NCBI RefSeq assembly: GCF_001584725.1
Contig: NZ_CP014606.1
Coordinates: 310,001-374,000, forward strand
Length of the DNA stretch: 64,000 bases
From: an endosymbiont 'TC1' of Trimyema compressum
Lineage (GTDB): Bacteria > Bacillota > TC1
Direction of reading: 5' to 3'
The notes beneath the pieces are model-generated. The model saw only the letters and a list, made by a program, of their open reading frames with translations, made no database searches and was not told the DNA's origin. Made by a program: the position numbers and the translations under genes. Below, one piece after another: positions 49,547 to 59,000 of this stretch (positions within the stretch are counted from its first letter, which is position 1; every line of letters starts with the position of its first letter).

Positions 49547-50256
49547 TGAATGCAAATAAACTGATTCCAGAGCATATTGCTATTGTAATGGACGGCAACG
49601 GCAGATGGGCTAAAAAAAGAGGCCTTACCAGGGTTGCCGGTCATAAGGAAGGTGTGAATACCTTACGAAAAATTGTTGAAAGTTGTGGTAAGTTAGGGGT
49701 AGACTATTTAACTGTCTATGCTTTTTCTACTGAAAACTGGAAAAGACCTGAAAAAGAAGTAACATTTCTTATGGGTCTATTAAAACAATATGTGAAACAA
49801 GAAGTACCTTTCTTAATTGAGAACAATGTGAGATTAAAATTTTTAGGTTCAAGAGAGGGTCTTAAAGTCTCGGTTTTAAAAGCTATGGATTCAGGTGAAG
49901 AACAGACAAAAAACCAGACTGGATTAACTTTTAATATTGCCTTTAATTATGGCAGTCGCTTAGAAATAAAAGATAGTGTAAGGGCTATAGCTCAACTAGT
50001 AAGCAAAGGAAAAATTAATCCTAATGAAATTAATGAAACTTTAATAGAAAATTACTTATACACTGCTGGAATGCCAGATCCATCTTTGTTAATTAGAACA
50101 TCTAGAGAAATGAGATTAAGTAATTTTTTATTGTGGCAATTGGCATATACTGAATTCTACATTACAGATATATTATGGCCGGATTTTTCTGAACAGGAAC
50201 TACTGAAAGCAATTGATTCTTATGGTAGTAGAAATAGACGTTTTGGAGGTATTTAA
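49546..50256 (+). CDS. uppS: Isoprenyl (undecaprenyl) diphosphate synthase
   Basis: Cis-prenyltransferase making the C55 lipid carrier for peptidoglycan. Motifs: HIAIVMDGNGRWAKKRG with the catalytic Asp, YAFSTENWKRP, FNIAFNYGSRLEI and LLIRTSREMRLSNFLLWQLA. In the last motif the family consensus is RTSGE; here the Gly is Arg (codon AGA at 50104-50106), next to the isopentenyl-diphosphate-binding residues. 236 residues, otherwise complete. Confidence 0.94.
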   Translation: MNANKLIPEHIAIVMDGNGRWAKKRGLTRVAGHKEGVNTLRKIVESCGKLGVDYLTVYAFSTENWKRPEKEVTFLMGLLKQYVKQEVPFLIENNVRLKFLGSREGLKVSVLKAMDSGEEQTKNQTGLTFNIAFNYGSRLEIKDSVRAIAQLVSKGKINPNEINETLIENYLYTAGMPDPSLLIRTSREMRLSNFLLWQLAYTEFYITDILWPDFSEQELLKAIDSYGSRNRRFGGI

Positions 50257-50257
50257 C

Positions 50258-51058
50258 TTGTCAAAAGAGTTGTCGAATAGGATTATTACTGGTATTTTAC
50301 TTTTACTGACTTTAGGAAGTGCTCTGTATTTTGGAGACTTTTTGTTTTGGCTAGCTATTGTAATAATTACTGCCTTTTCATATCGAGAATATAGTGTTTT
50401 TTATGAAGGAAAGAAAACAGAAACCTTTTATAAAAGCACTCTCGTTTTAGGTGTTCTCTATTTTATTGGTCTTTATTTCTTTTCATTATGGGTATTGCCT
50501 ATTTGTTTATTTGCTATATTTTTGTATGGGGCAATTTTGGTTATTGCTAAATACCCATCTGTTGCCTTTAAGAATATTAAATCAACATTATTTGGTTTTG
50601 TTTATTGTTATGTTTTTCCTAGCGGTATCTATTTAATTCGAGAAGAAAAAGATGGTTTGTTATGGATTGTTTATATTATTCTAGCTGTTGTTTTATCAGA
50701 TGTTTTTGCTTATTTTATAGGAAAAAAAATTGGAAAAAGAAAAATTGCACCTAAAATTAGTCCTAACAAGTCATTAGAAGGGTTAATTGCTGGTATAATT
50801 ATTGGCTCAATTGGTGCAACTACATTTGCATATTTCTTTTTAAAAATGAGTATTTTATTTGCATTTGTAGCTAGTATTGCTATTATTATTATTGGCGTTA
50901 TTGGCGATTTGTTTGAATCTCATTTAAAGAGAGAGGCCAATTTAAAAGATTCTGGAGATGCGTTACCTGGTCATGGTGGTTTTTTAGATCGTTTTGATTC
51001 AGTTATATTTGCATCAGGTTTCGTTTATATTTTATTATTTTATATAAGAATGTTTTGA
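50258..51058 (+). CDS. cdsA: Phosphatidate cytidylyltransferase
   Basis: Makes CDP-diacylglycerol from phosphatidic acid and CTP. A membrane protein with about eight helices and the C-terminal CDP-signature SHLKREANLKDSGDALPGHG followed by GFLDRFDS. The TTG start at 50258 follows GGAGG by 8 nt, immediately after uppS. 266 residues. Confidence 0.93.
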   Translation: MSKELSNRIITGILLLLTLGSALYFGDFLFWLAIVIITAFSYREYSVFYEGKKTETFYKSTLVLGVLYFIGLYFFSLWVLPICLFAIFLYGAILVIAKYPSVAFKNIKSTLFGFVYCYVFPSGIYLIREEKDGLLWIVYIILAVVLSDVFAYFIGKKIGKRKIAPKISPNKSLEGLIAGIIIGSIGATTFAYFFLKMSILFAFVASIAIIIIGVIGDLFESHLKREANLKDSGDALPGHGGFLDRFDSVIFASGFVYILLFYIRMF

Positions 51059-51069
51059 AAGAGGTTAAC

Positions 51070-52212
51070 ATGGAAAATGTTGTTATATTAGGTTCTACAG
51101 GATCAATAGGTATACAAGGTTTATCAGTTATAGAGGAGCAGAAGAATTTTGCTCCTTTTGCATTAGTTGGTGGAAGTAATGTTGATCTTCTTATTGAACA
51201 GGCAAAAAAGGCTTTGCCTAAGTGGGCAATTATTTATGATGATACTAAACTTGATATATTAAAGGCTGGATTAAATGGCCTGGCTGTAAAAGTTGCTTCA
51301 GGTGAAACAGCTATACATGAAGTTATTGCAAATGAAGAAAGTCATATTATTTTAGGTGCTATTAGTGGTTTTGCTGGTTTGAAATTTATTATGACTGCTA
51401 TTCAAGCAAAAAAGAAAATTGCTTTAGCAAACAAAGAAACATTAGTAGCAGGTGGAGACTATATTTTAGATTTAATAAGAAAAAACAAGATACTTTTAAC
51501 ACCAGTTGATAGTGAGCACAGTGCTATTTTTCAATGTTTACAAGGTCAGCAAAATGCCTTGAATAAAATTCTTCTAACTGCTTCAGGAGGACCTTTTCGT
51601 GATTGTTCAGATGAATTTTTAAAAGCGGTTACACCTGAAATGGCATTACAGCATCCTAATTGGTCTATGGGGAATAAAATAACAATAGATTCTGCTACGC
51701 TGGCCAATAAAGGACTTGAAGTCATTGAAGCCCATTATTTATTTAATTGTTCTTACGATAAAATCGATGTTGTTATTCACAGAGAAAGTATTGTGCACTC
51801 AATGATTGAGCTTACAGATACTTCAGTTTTGGGACAGATGGGGTATCCGAGCATGAAGGGTCCTATTTTATACGGTTTAAGTTACCCTGAGCGTTTGCCT
51901 GTGCCTTGGCCATCTCTTGATTTAGCTAAAATAGGGAGTCTTCATTTTAGCAAGCCTAAGAGTAGTTTTAGGGTATTGCCACTGGCCTTTGAGGCGGGCA
52001 AAGAAGGTGCAATGGCTCCAATTATATATAATGGGGCTAATGAAGTGGCTGTTGACTTGTTCTTAAAAAAGAAAATATCATTTTTAGGTATAGCAAATTT
52101 AATTGAAGATGCCTTAGAGAATGTTGAAAGAATAAAAATTGATTCATACGAAAGTATTATTTATGCAGATGAATGCACAAGAGAATATGCGCTGAATAAA
52201 GTAGGAGAATAA
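51070..52212 (+). CDS. dxr: 1-deoxy-D-xylulose 5-phosphate reductoisomerase
   Basis: Second committed step of the MEP isoprenoid pathway (NADPH, divalent metal). NADPH loop VVILGSTGSIGIQGL; substrate and metal site IALANKETLVAGG and LLTPVDSEHSAIFQCL; ASGGPFRDCS flap. 380 residues. ATG at 51070 follows GAAAGAGG. With ispG downstream it shows the organism uses the MEP route for the lipid carrier. Confidence 0.96.
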   Translation: MENVVILGSTGSIGIQGLSVIEEQKNFAPFALVGGSNVDLLIEQAKKALPKWAIIYDDTKLDILKAGLNGLAVKVASGETAIHEVIANEESHIILGAISGFAGLKFIMTAIQAKKKIALANKETLVAGGDYILDLIRKNKILLTPVDSEHSAIFQCLQGQQNALNKILLTASGGPFRDCSDEFLKAVTPEMALQHPNWSMGNKITIDSATLANKGLEVIEAHYLFNCSYDKIDVVIHRESIVHSMIELTDTSVLGQMGYPSMKGPILYGLSYPERLPVPWPSLDLAKIGSLHFSKPKSSFRVLPLAFEAGKEGAMAPIIYNGANEVAVDLFLKKKISFLGIANLIEDALENVERIKIDSYESIIYADECTREYALNKVGE

Positions 52213-52213
52213 A

Positions 52214-53213
52214 ATGGGGATTATATCAATATTATTAGGGATTTTAGCTATTGGCATTTTAGCACTTGTTCATGAGGTTGGATATTATATTATGGCTAAA
52301 AGAGCTAAAATCAGTGTAGAAGAGTTATCGATTGGTGTTGGTCCTAAAATAGTTTCTTTTGATAAAAAAGAAACTAAATATTCTTTGAGAATATTGCCTT
52401 TCTTTGCTTATGTAAAAGTAGCTCAAGATGGTGATAAGGACTTAAATCAAGCATCTATTGGTGCTCGCTTTCTTCTTTATGCTGGAGGGGTAATATTTAA
52501 TCTTTTATTTGGTTTAGTAATTTTTATTGTAATAGGCGCTACTGCCGGTTTTGTTACAGATACTGTATTGGTAGGCTCTTTAGCTGAAGGCAATCCAGCA
52601 CAAGCTGCAGGATTGTTTCAAGGGGATCAAATTATTGGTGTCAATGAAGTTTCTGTTAAAAACACAACCGATTTTTCAACAAAAATTCAAGAGTCTGGAG
52701 GACATCCTGTTTCATTAAATCTTGTTAGAGACGGTAAGCCACTAACATTAGAAATAACACCTGTTCAAAATGAAGAGTCTAAAGCCTATAGAATAGGTAT
52801 TGTTTTTGGAAAAGAAAAAATGGCCATATTCGATAGTGTTATCTATGCATTTAAAACCACATTTAATATGATTGGTTCTATTTTTAAGGGCTTATTTAAA
52901 ATGGTAACTGGTACTTCAGCTGTTGAGGTTGCTGGCCCTATTGGGATTGTAACAATGGCCAGCCAATCTACACAACAAGTGTCAGATTACTTCTTCTTCA
53001 TGGCTATTTTAAGCATTAGTATGGGGGTTTTTAATTTATTGCCTATTCCTGCTTTAGACGGTGGTAAAATGGTTTTTTAGCCTGAGAAAAATTACTGGCA
53101 AGAAAGTATCAGAAAAAGTAGAAACCTATGCAACTTTAATTGGTTTTAGCCTTTTAATTTTACTTTTAGTACACGCAACTTTTAAAGATGTGGTTCATAT
53201 AATGGGAGAATGA
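52214..53213 (+). pseudogene. rseP: RIP-type site-2 metalloprotease, active-site mutant and frameshifted
   Basis: Membrane zinc protease that cleaves anti-sigma factors or signal peptides. The N terminus has ALVHEVGYYIMAKRAKI, where HEXXH should be; the second His is Tyr (TAT at 52283, one C-to-T change from CAT). A PDZ domain follows (VGSLAEGNPAQAAGLFQGDQ). The frame breaks at the T-run 53073-53078 right after NLLPIPALDGGKMVF, so the last helix is read in another frame (ETYATLIGFSLLILLLV) and ends at 53213. Neighbouring genes are intact. Confidence 0.87.
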
Positions 53214-53215
53214 AA

Positions 53216-54286
53216 ATGAGAAGAAACACGAAATCAATTTGGGTAGGTAATGTGCCAATTGGCAGCGATTATCCTATTGTTGTACAATCGATGACTAATA
53301 CAGATACAAGAGACATTGAAGCTTCTCTTACGCAAATTAGAGAACTCTGGCAACAAGGCTGTCAGATTATCCGTTTAGCTGTAGTTGATGAAGCGGCAGC
53401 AATGGCTTTAGCTGGCATTAAGGCAAAAAGCCCTATTCCTCTAATTGCTGATATTCACTTTGATTATCGCCTAGCTTTATTAGCTTTAAAAGCTGGAGTA
53501 GATGGCTTGCGAATTAATCCTGGAAATATTGGTTCAAAAGAAAAAATAAGAGCGGTTGTTTTAGAGGCAAAATCCAGACAGGTGCCTATAAGAATAGGTG
53601 TTAATGGTGGTTCCTTGGAAAAAGACATCCTTAAAAAAAATGCTGGTGTTACATCAGAGGGATTAGTTGAAAGTGGTCTTAGGCATATTGAAATATTAGA
53701 AGATTTTGGTTTTGATAATATTAAAATATCCTTAAAGATATCTAATGTACCGATGATGATTAATGCTTATGAGCTTTTAGCAAAAGAAGTTGATTATCCT
53801 TTTCATATTGGTGTAACTGAAGCTGGTACCTTAAAAAAAGGATTAGTTAAATCGTCTGTTGGCATTGGCGCTTTGTTAAATGAAGGACTGGGGGATACTT
53901 TAAGAGTTTCTCTTACTAGTGATCCTAAGGAAGAAATTACAGCAGGTTTTACAATTTTAAAAACTCTAGGATTGAAAAAAACAGGAGCAGAGTTAATATC
54001 TTGTCCAACTTGTGGTAGAACAGAAATTGACTTAATAGGTTTAGCTGCAGAAGTTGAAGCTTATATTGAAAAGATTGATGCTCCTATTACTGTTGCCGTT
54101 ATGGGGTGTCCAGTTAATGGACCTGGAGAGGCTAGAGAAGCAGATATAGGTATTGCTGGTGGCAAACGCCAAGGTCTTATTTTCAAAAAAGGACAAATAA
54201 TTGGAAAAGTAAAGGAAGCTGAATTGTTTTCTGCTTTTAAAATAGAAATTGATAAATTAGTTGAGGAATTCGAGGAGGAAAAATAG
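53216..54286 (+). CDS. ispG: 4-hydroxy-3-methylbut-2-enyl diphosphate synthase (flavodoxin)
   Basis: 4Fe-4S enzyme converting MEcPP to HMBPP in the MEP pathway. YPIVVQSMTNTDTRD at the N terminus, GVDGLRINPGNIG, and cluster cysteines in ISCPTCGRTEIDL and VMGCPVNGPGEAREADIGI. ATG 53216 follows GGGAGA; an in-frame ATG lies 6 nt upstream. About 356 residues, intact. Confidence 0.96.
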   Translation: MRRNTKSIWVGNVPIGSDYPIVVQSMTNTDTRDIEASLTQIRELWQQGCQIIRLAVVDEAAAMALAGIKAKSPIPLIADIHFDYRLALLALKAGVDGLRINPGNIGSKEKIRAVVLEAKSRQVPIRIGVNGGSLEKDILKKNAGVTSEGLVESGLRHIEILEDFGFDNIKISLKISNVPMMINAYELLAKEVDYPFHIGVTEAGTLKKGLVKSSVGIGALLNEGLGDTLRVSLTSDPKEEITAGFTILKTLGLKKTGAELISCPTCGRTEIDLIGLAAEVEAYIEKIDAPITVAVMGCPVNGPGEAREADIGIAGGKRQGLIFKKGQIIGKVKEAELFSAFKIEIDKLVEEFEEEK

Positions 54287-54288
54287 CT

Positions 54289-56001
54289 ATGCGCGTATCA
54301 AAATTACTAAATAAAACATTGAAAGAAGCACCAGCGGAGGCGGAAATACCTAGTCATTCTCTTTTAATTCGCTCTGGTATGATTCGAAAATTAAGTGGTG
54401 GTATTTATTCTTATTTACCTTTAGGATGGCGAGTGCTTCAAAAAATAAGTAATATTATAAGAGAAGAAATGAATAATTCAGGGTGTCAGGAGTTAATGAT
54501 GCCTATTATACAACCTGCTGAGCTTTGGAAAGAAAGTGGGCGCTGGTATGTTTATGGAGATGAATTGATTCGTTTTAAAGATAGACATAACAGAGACTAT
54601 TGCTTAAGTCCAACTCATGAAGAAGTTATTACAACTATTGTAAAAAAGGAAACTTCTTCCTATAAAGAATTACCTCTCAATTTATATCAAATTCAAAACA
54701 AATATAGAGATGAGAGAAGACCCCGTTTTGGATTAATGAGAAGCCGTGAATTTTTAATGAAGGATGGTTATTCTTTTGATAAGGATAATGAAGGCTTAGA
54801 TAATAGCTATAATGATATGTATTCTGCCTATTCAAGAATATTTGATAGATGTGGCTTAAGTTACAGAGCCGTTGATGCTGATTCAGGAGCAATTGGAGGT
54901 TCAAGTAGTCATGAATTTATGGTTCTTGCTAATTCAGGAGAGGCTTTAATCGTCTATTGCGATGATTGTGAATATGCTTCAAATATTGAAAGTGCTACCC
55001 ATAAAGCTGTTACTTATAAAATGGGAGAGCTTCAATCTATTGAAAAAGTAGCTACTCCAAATGTAAAAACAATTGAAGAAGTGGCAACATTTTTAGATGT
55101 TAAAAAAGAAAACTTAATAAAAACACTTATTTATAAGGCTACATATAAAGATAATGAACAATTAATTTGTGTTTTAGTTAGAGGTCATAGAGATGTAAAT
55201 GAAATTAAACTTTTAAATCAGTTAGGGGCGTTGGATATTGCTTTAGCTGATGATGAGGCTGTTAAAAAAGCAACTGGCGTAGAACCAGGGTTTTTAGGCC
55301 CTATTAATCTTGTGAATTTACCTTTATATATTGATGAAGAAGTTTTGTCAGTTGAAGATGGGGTTACAGGAGCTAATGAAAAAGATTTCCATATTATTCA
55401 TGTCAATGGAAAAAGGGATATGGGGCAAGGTACAGTTGGCGATTATCACCTTATTTCAGAAGATGACACATGTCCTGTTTGTGGTGGCAAAATTCATTTT
55501 GCGAGAGGAACTGAAGTAGGTCAAGTATTTAAACTGGGTACAAAGTATTCAGAAGCATTAGATTGCACTTATTTAGATGAAAATGGCAAGGCTCAGCTTA
55601 TGGTTATGGGTTGTTATGGTATTGGGGTAAGTAGAACTATGGCTGCTAGTGTTGAACAGAATCATGATGAATATGGTATTATTTGGCCAGTTGCAATTGC
55701 GCCATATCAAGTTATTTTAGTACCTGTAAATATGAAGGATGATACTGTTGTAGCTTTTGCAGAAGATTTATATGCTACCTTGAAAGAAAAGCAGATTGAT
55801 GTAATTTTAGATGATACTACTGAGAGGGCTGGTGTAAAGTTTGCTAATGCTGATTTAATTGGTTATCCAATTAGAGTTACAATTGGCAAAAAAGCACTAT
55901 ATGAAAGTACAGTGGATTTAAAAGTAAGGGCAACAGGAGAAGTGATGTCTTTAGGACTAGAAGAAGCGATAGGAACAATTGAATCCCTATTGAAATTGTA
56001 G
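54289..56001 (+). CDS. proS: Prolyl-tRNA synthetase (bacterial type with editing insert)
   Basis: Class II synthetase. Motif 2 region YRDERRPRFGLMRSREFLMK, the INS editing domain around residues 230-380 (VATFLDVKKENLIKTLIY), motif 3 VMGCYGIGVSRTMAASVEQ and the anticodon-binding domain at the C terminus. 570 residues, full length. Start ATG after GAGGAGGAAAAATAGCT, 2 nt after ispG. Confidence 0.97.
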   Translation: MRVSKLLNKTLKEAPAEAEIPSHSLLIRSGMIRKLSGGIYSYLPLGWRVLQKISNIIREEMNNSGCQELMMPIIQPAELWKESGRWYVYGDELIRFKDRHNRDYCLSPTHEEVITTIVKKETSSYKELPLNLYQIQNKYRDERRPRFGLMRSREFLMKDGYSFDKDNEGLDNSYNDMYSAYSRIFDRCGLSYRAVDADSGAIGGSSSHEFMVLANSGEALIVYCDDCEYASNIESATHKAVTYKMGELQSIEKVATPNVKTIEEVATFLDVKKENLIKTLIYKATYKDNEQLICVLVRGHRDVNEIKLLNQLGALDIALADDEAVKKATGVEPGFLGPINLVNLPLYIDEEVLSVEDGVTGANEKDFHIIHVNGKRDMGQGTVGDYHLISEDDTCPVCGGKIHFARGTEVGQVFKLGTKYSEALDCTYLDENGKAQLMVMGCYGIGVSRTMAASVEQNHDEYGIIWPVAIAPYQVILVPVNMKDDTVVAFAEDLYATLKEKQIDVILDDTTERAGVKFANADLIGYPIRVTIGKKALYESTVDLKVRATGEVMSLGLEEAIGTIESLLKL

Positions 56002-56008
56002 CGATAAA

Positions 56009-59000
56009 ATGAATCAAAAATGGAATGATTTTTTAGATAAATTGAATATGGACTCTGAATTAAAAGAGCAAATAAGGAATCCCTTAAATGTGGAGATTAT
56101 GGTGAAAAAAGAAAGCCAGCGTTTTATGTTGATTATTGAAACTGAATTTTTTTTAACTATTGAAAAAATCCAAATAATTGAAGGTGTATTAGAAAAGGCA
56201 TTTTATCCTTATGGGGCTTATGTTTTTCCTAGGAATAACTATGTACTTGATGCCATTGAGAAAATGTATCCTTATTTATCTTATCGAATTAGCAAAAAGG
56301 CACTTTTTTTTAAGGATGTGCCTATGACTTTTAATTATAAAGAAGGCATTTTAAATATTACTTTGCCTTCTTCTTTTCATGTATCATCTTTTAAAAATAG
56401 AAAAATCAATACTTCTTTATTTAAATGGTTTAAAAGAATGTTTGATAGAGAGGACTATTTAAAAGATATTATCCTGGATAGCAATGAAAAATTTGAAGAT
56501 ACATTAGTCAGTATAGAAGAAAAGGAAAAAGAAGCAGTAAGTAAAGTTAATGAGATTCAATTAGAAAGAAAAGAATATGTAAAAACAAAAGAAAAGGCTA
56601 TTAAGAAAACTAGAGAAAGTCATGTGCTTTTTGGCAACTCTATTCTTGAAGAGGGAACTTATCCTGAAAGTTTAATGGATCCATTAAAAAATGTTGTGTA
56701 TTATGGTATTGTTTATCAACTTGAGGAACGAATCTTAAAAAATGGAAGCTTACTTATTACATTTGCTCTTTTGGGTAAAATGACGGGTATTTATTGTAAG
56801 ATGTTTTTAAAGAAAAATGAGGATAGACCTAACCTTAAGAATGGTCAATTTCTTAAAATTAAAGGCAATGGTCAAATTGATTTATACAAAAAAGACATTA
56901 CATTAACAGTCAAAGATATAAATATTTATTTTCCAGAAATTATATCTGATAAAGCACCTGCGAAAAGGGTGGAACTTCATTTGCATACTAAAATGAGTGC
57001 TTTAGATGCTACTCTTGATATTCATGATTTATTCAAAAGAATGAAAGAGTATGGACATAATACAGTAGCTATAACAGACCATGGAGTTGTGCAAATATTT
57101 CCAGAAGCTTATACCTTGGGTAAAAAAGAAAATATTAAAGTGCTTTTTGGGATAGAGGGCTATTTATATGATGATTCTGATAAAGAAAATCTGAAAAAGT
57201 CTGCTTATCATATTGTTTTAATTGTTAAGAATATGATAGGGTTGAAACATTTGTATGAATTGGTGACAGAATCCCATTTAAATAATTTTTATCGACGACC
57301 AAAAATCCCTATGTCAAAACTTAAGGACTTAAGAGAGGGCCTTATTTTAGGGAGTGCCTGTGAAGCAGGTGAATTATATCGAGCTATTGTAGAAGGAAAA
57401 CCAAAGGAGCGCATTAAGGAAATTGCTTCTTTTTATGACTATTTGGAAATACAACCAATCAGTAACAATTTGTACATGGTTCGCAATGGCTTAGTAGAAA
57501 ATGAAGAAGTAATTCGAAACTATAATAGAGAGATTGTAGCTCTTGGTGAAGAATTAAACAAACCTGTAGTTGCTACAGGTGATGTCCATTTTTTAGAAAA
57601 GGAAGATCAGCTATATAGGGCAGTTCTTATGAAGAGCAAGGGATTTAGAGATGTATCACAACCTGCCTTGTATTATAGGACGACGGAAGAAATGCTAAAA
57701 GAATTTGACTATTTAGGAGCAGAAAAAGCCTATAAAGTTGTAATAGAAAATACTAATAAGGTAGCTGGTTGGATTGAAGAGGAAATTACGCCTGTTCCAA
57801 AAGAGTTTTTTCCTCCAGAAATTGATGGAGCAGAAAATCAAGTAAAAGAAATTACGTTGGATATGGCTCATGAAATATATGGTAATCCATTGCCTGAAAT
57901 AGTTGAGAAACGTTTAGATAAGGAATTAAAATCTATTATCTCAAATGGTTTTTCAGTGCTTTATTTAATTGCGCATAAGTTAGTGAAAAAATCTAATGAA
58001 GATGGTTATATTGTTGGTTCTAGGGGATCAGTTGGTTCATCTCTTGTGGCTACCATGATGGGTATTACTGAAGTTAATCCTTTAGTTCCTCACTATTTAT
58101 GTAGTTATTGTAAGACAAGCGAATTCATTGAAGATGGAAGCTACAGTTGCGGTGCAGATATGCCTGATAAAAACTGTCCACACTGTGGCGAAAAATATAT
58201 TAAGGATGGCTTCCATATTCCTTTTGAAACTTTCTTAGGATTTGATGGTGATAAGGTTCCGGATATTGACTTGAATTTTTCAGGGGAGTATCAACCTATT
58301 ATTCATCGCTATACTGAGGAGATTTTTGGTAAAGGAAACGTTTTTAAAGCAGGGACTATTGGTACTGTTGCGGATAAAACTGCATATGGTTTTGTGCGTA
58401 AATATTATGAAGAAGAAAATTTAATATTGCCAAAAGAAGTGGCTATTAATGCAATTGCTTCTGGCTGTGTGGGCGTTAAAAGAACAACGGGACAACATCC
58501 AGGAGGGATTATGGTAGTGCCAAAATCTACAGATATTCACTACTTTACCCCTCTTCAAAGACCAGCTGATGACACAAAGTCTGATATTATTACAACGCAC
58601 TTTGATTATCACTCTATTGGTGATCAGTTAGTTAAACTGGATTTGTTAGGTCATGATGACCCAACAATTATTAAATATTTAGAGGAAATAACTGGCGTTG
58701 ATGTCAAACATATTCCTTTAGATCAACAAGATGTAATGTCCTTATTTTTATCAGCAGATGCTCTTAATTTAGAGGAGCCTTTTGTTGATGTAGGAAGTTT
58801 GGGGTTGCCAGAGTTTGGTACGAGTTTCGTTAGACAAATGCTTAAGGATACTAAACCATCTATGTTCTCTGATTTGCTTAGAATTAGTGGTTTCTCTCAT
58901 GGCACTGATGTATGGCTGAATAATGCTAAAGATTTAATTGTAAGCGGTCGCGTAAAACTATCAGAAGCGATTTCAACTCGTGACGACATTATGGTCTATT

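Noticed and set aside
2431-53213. Frameshifts as sequencing errors
   Set aside because: Core genes totalling many kilobases, including ileS and polC, have none, while accessory genes have several each plus deletions, nonsense codons and an inversion. Error would not discriminate. A few single-base cases could still be errors.
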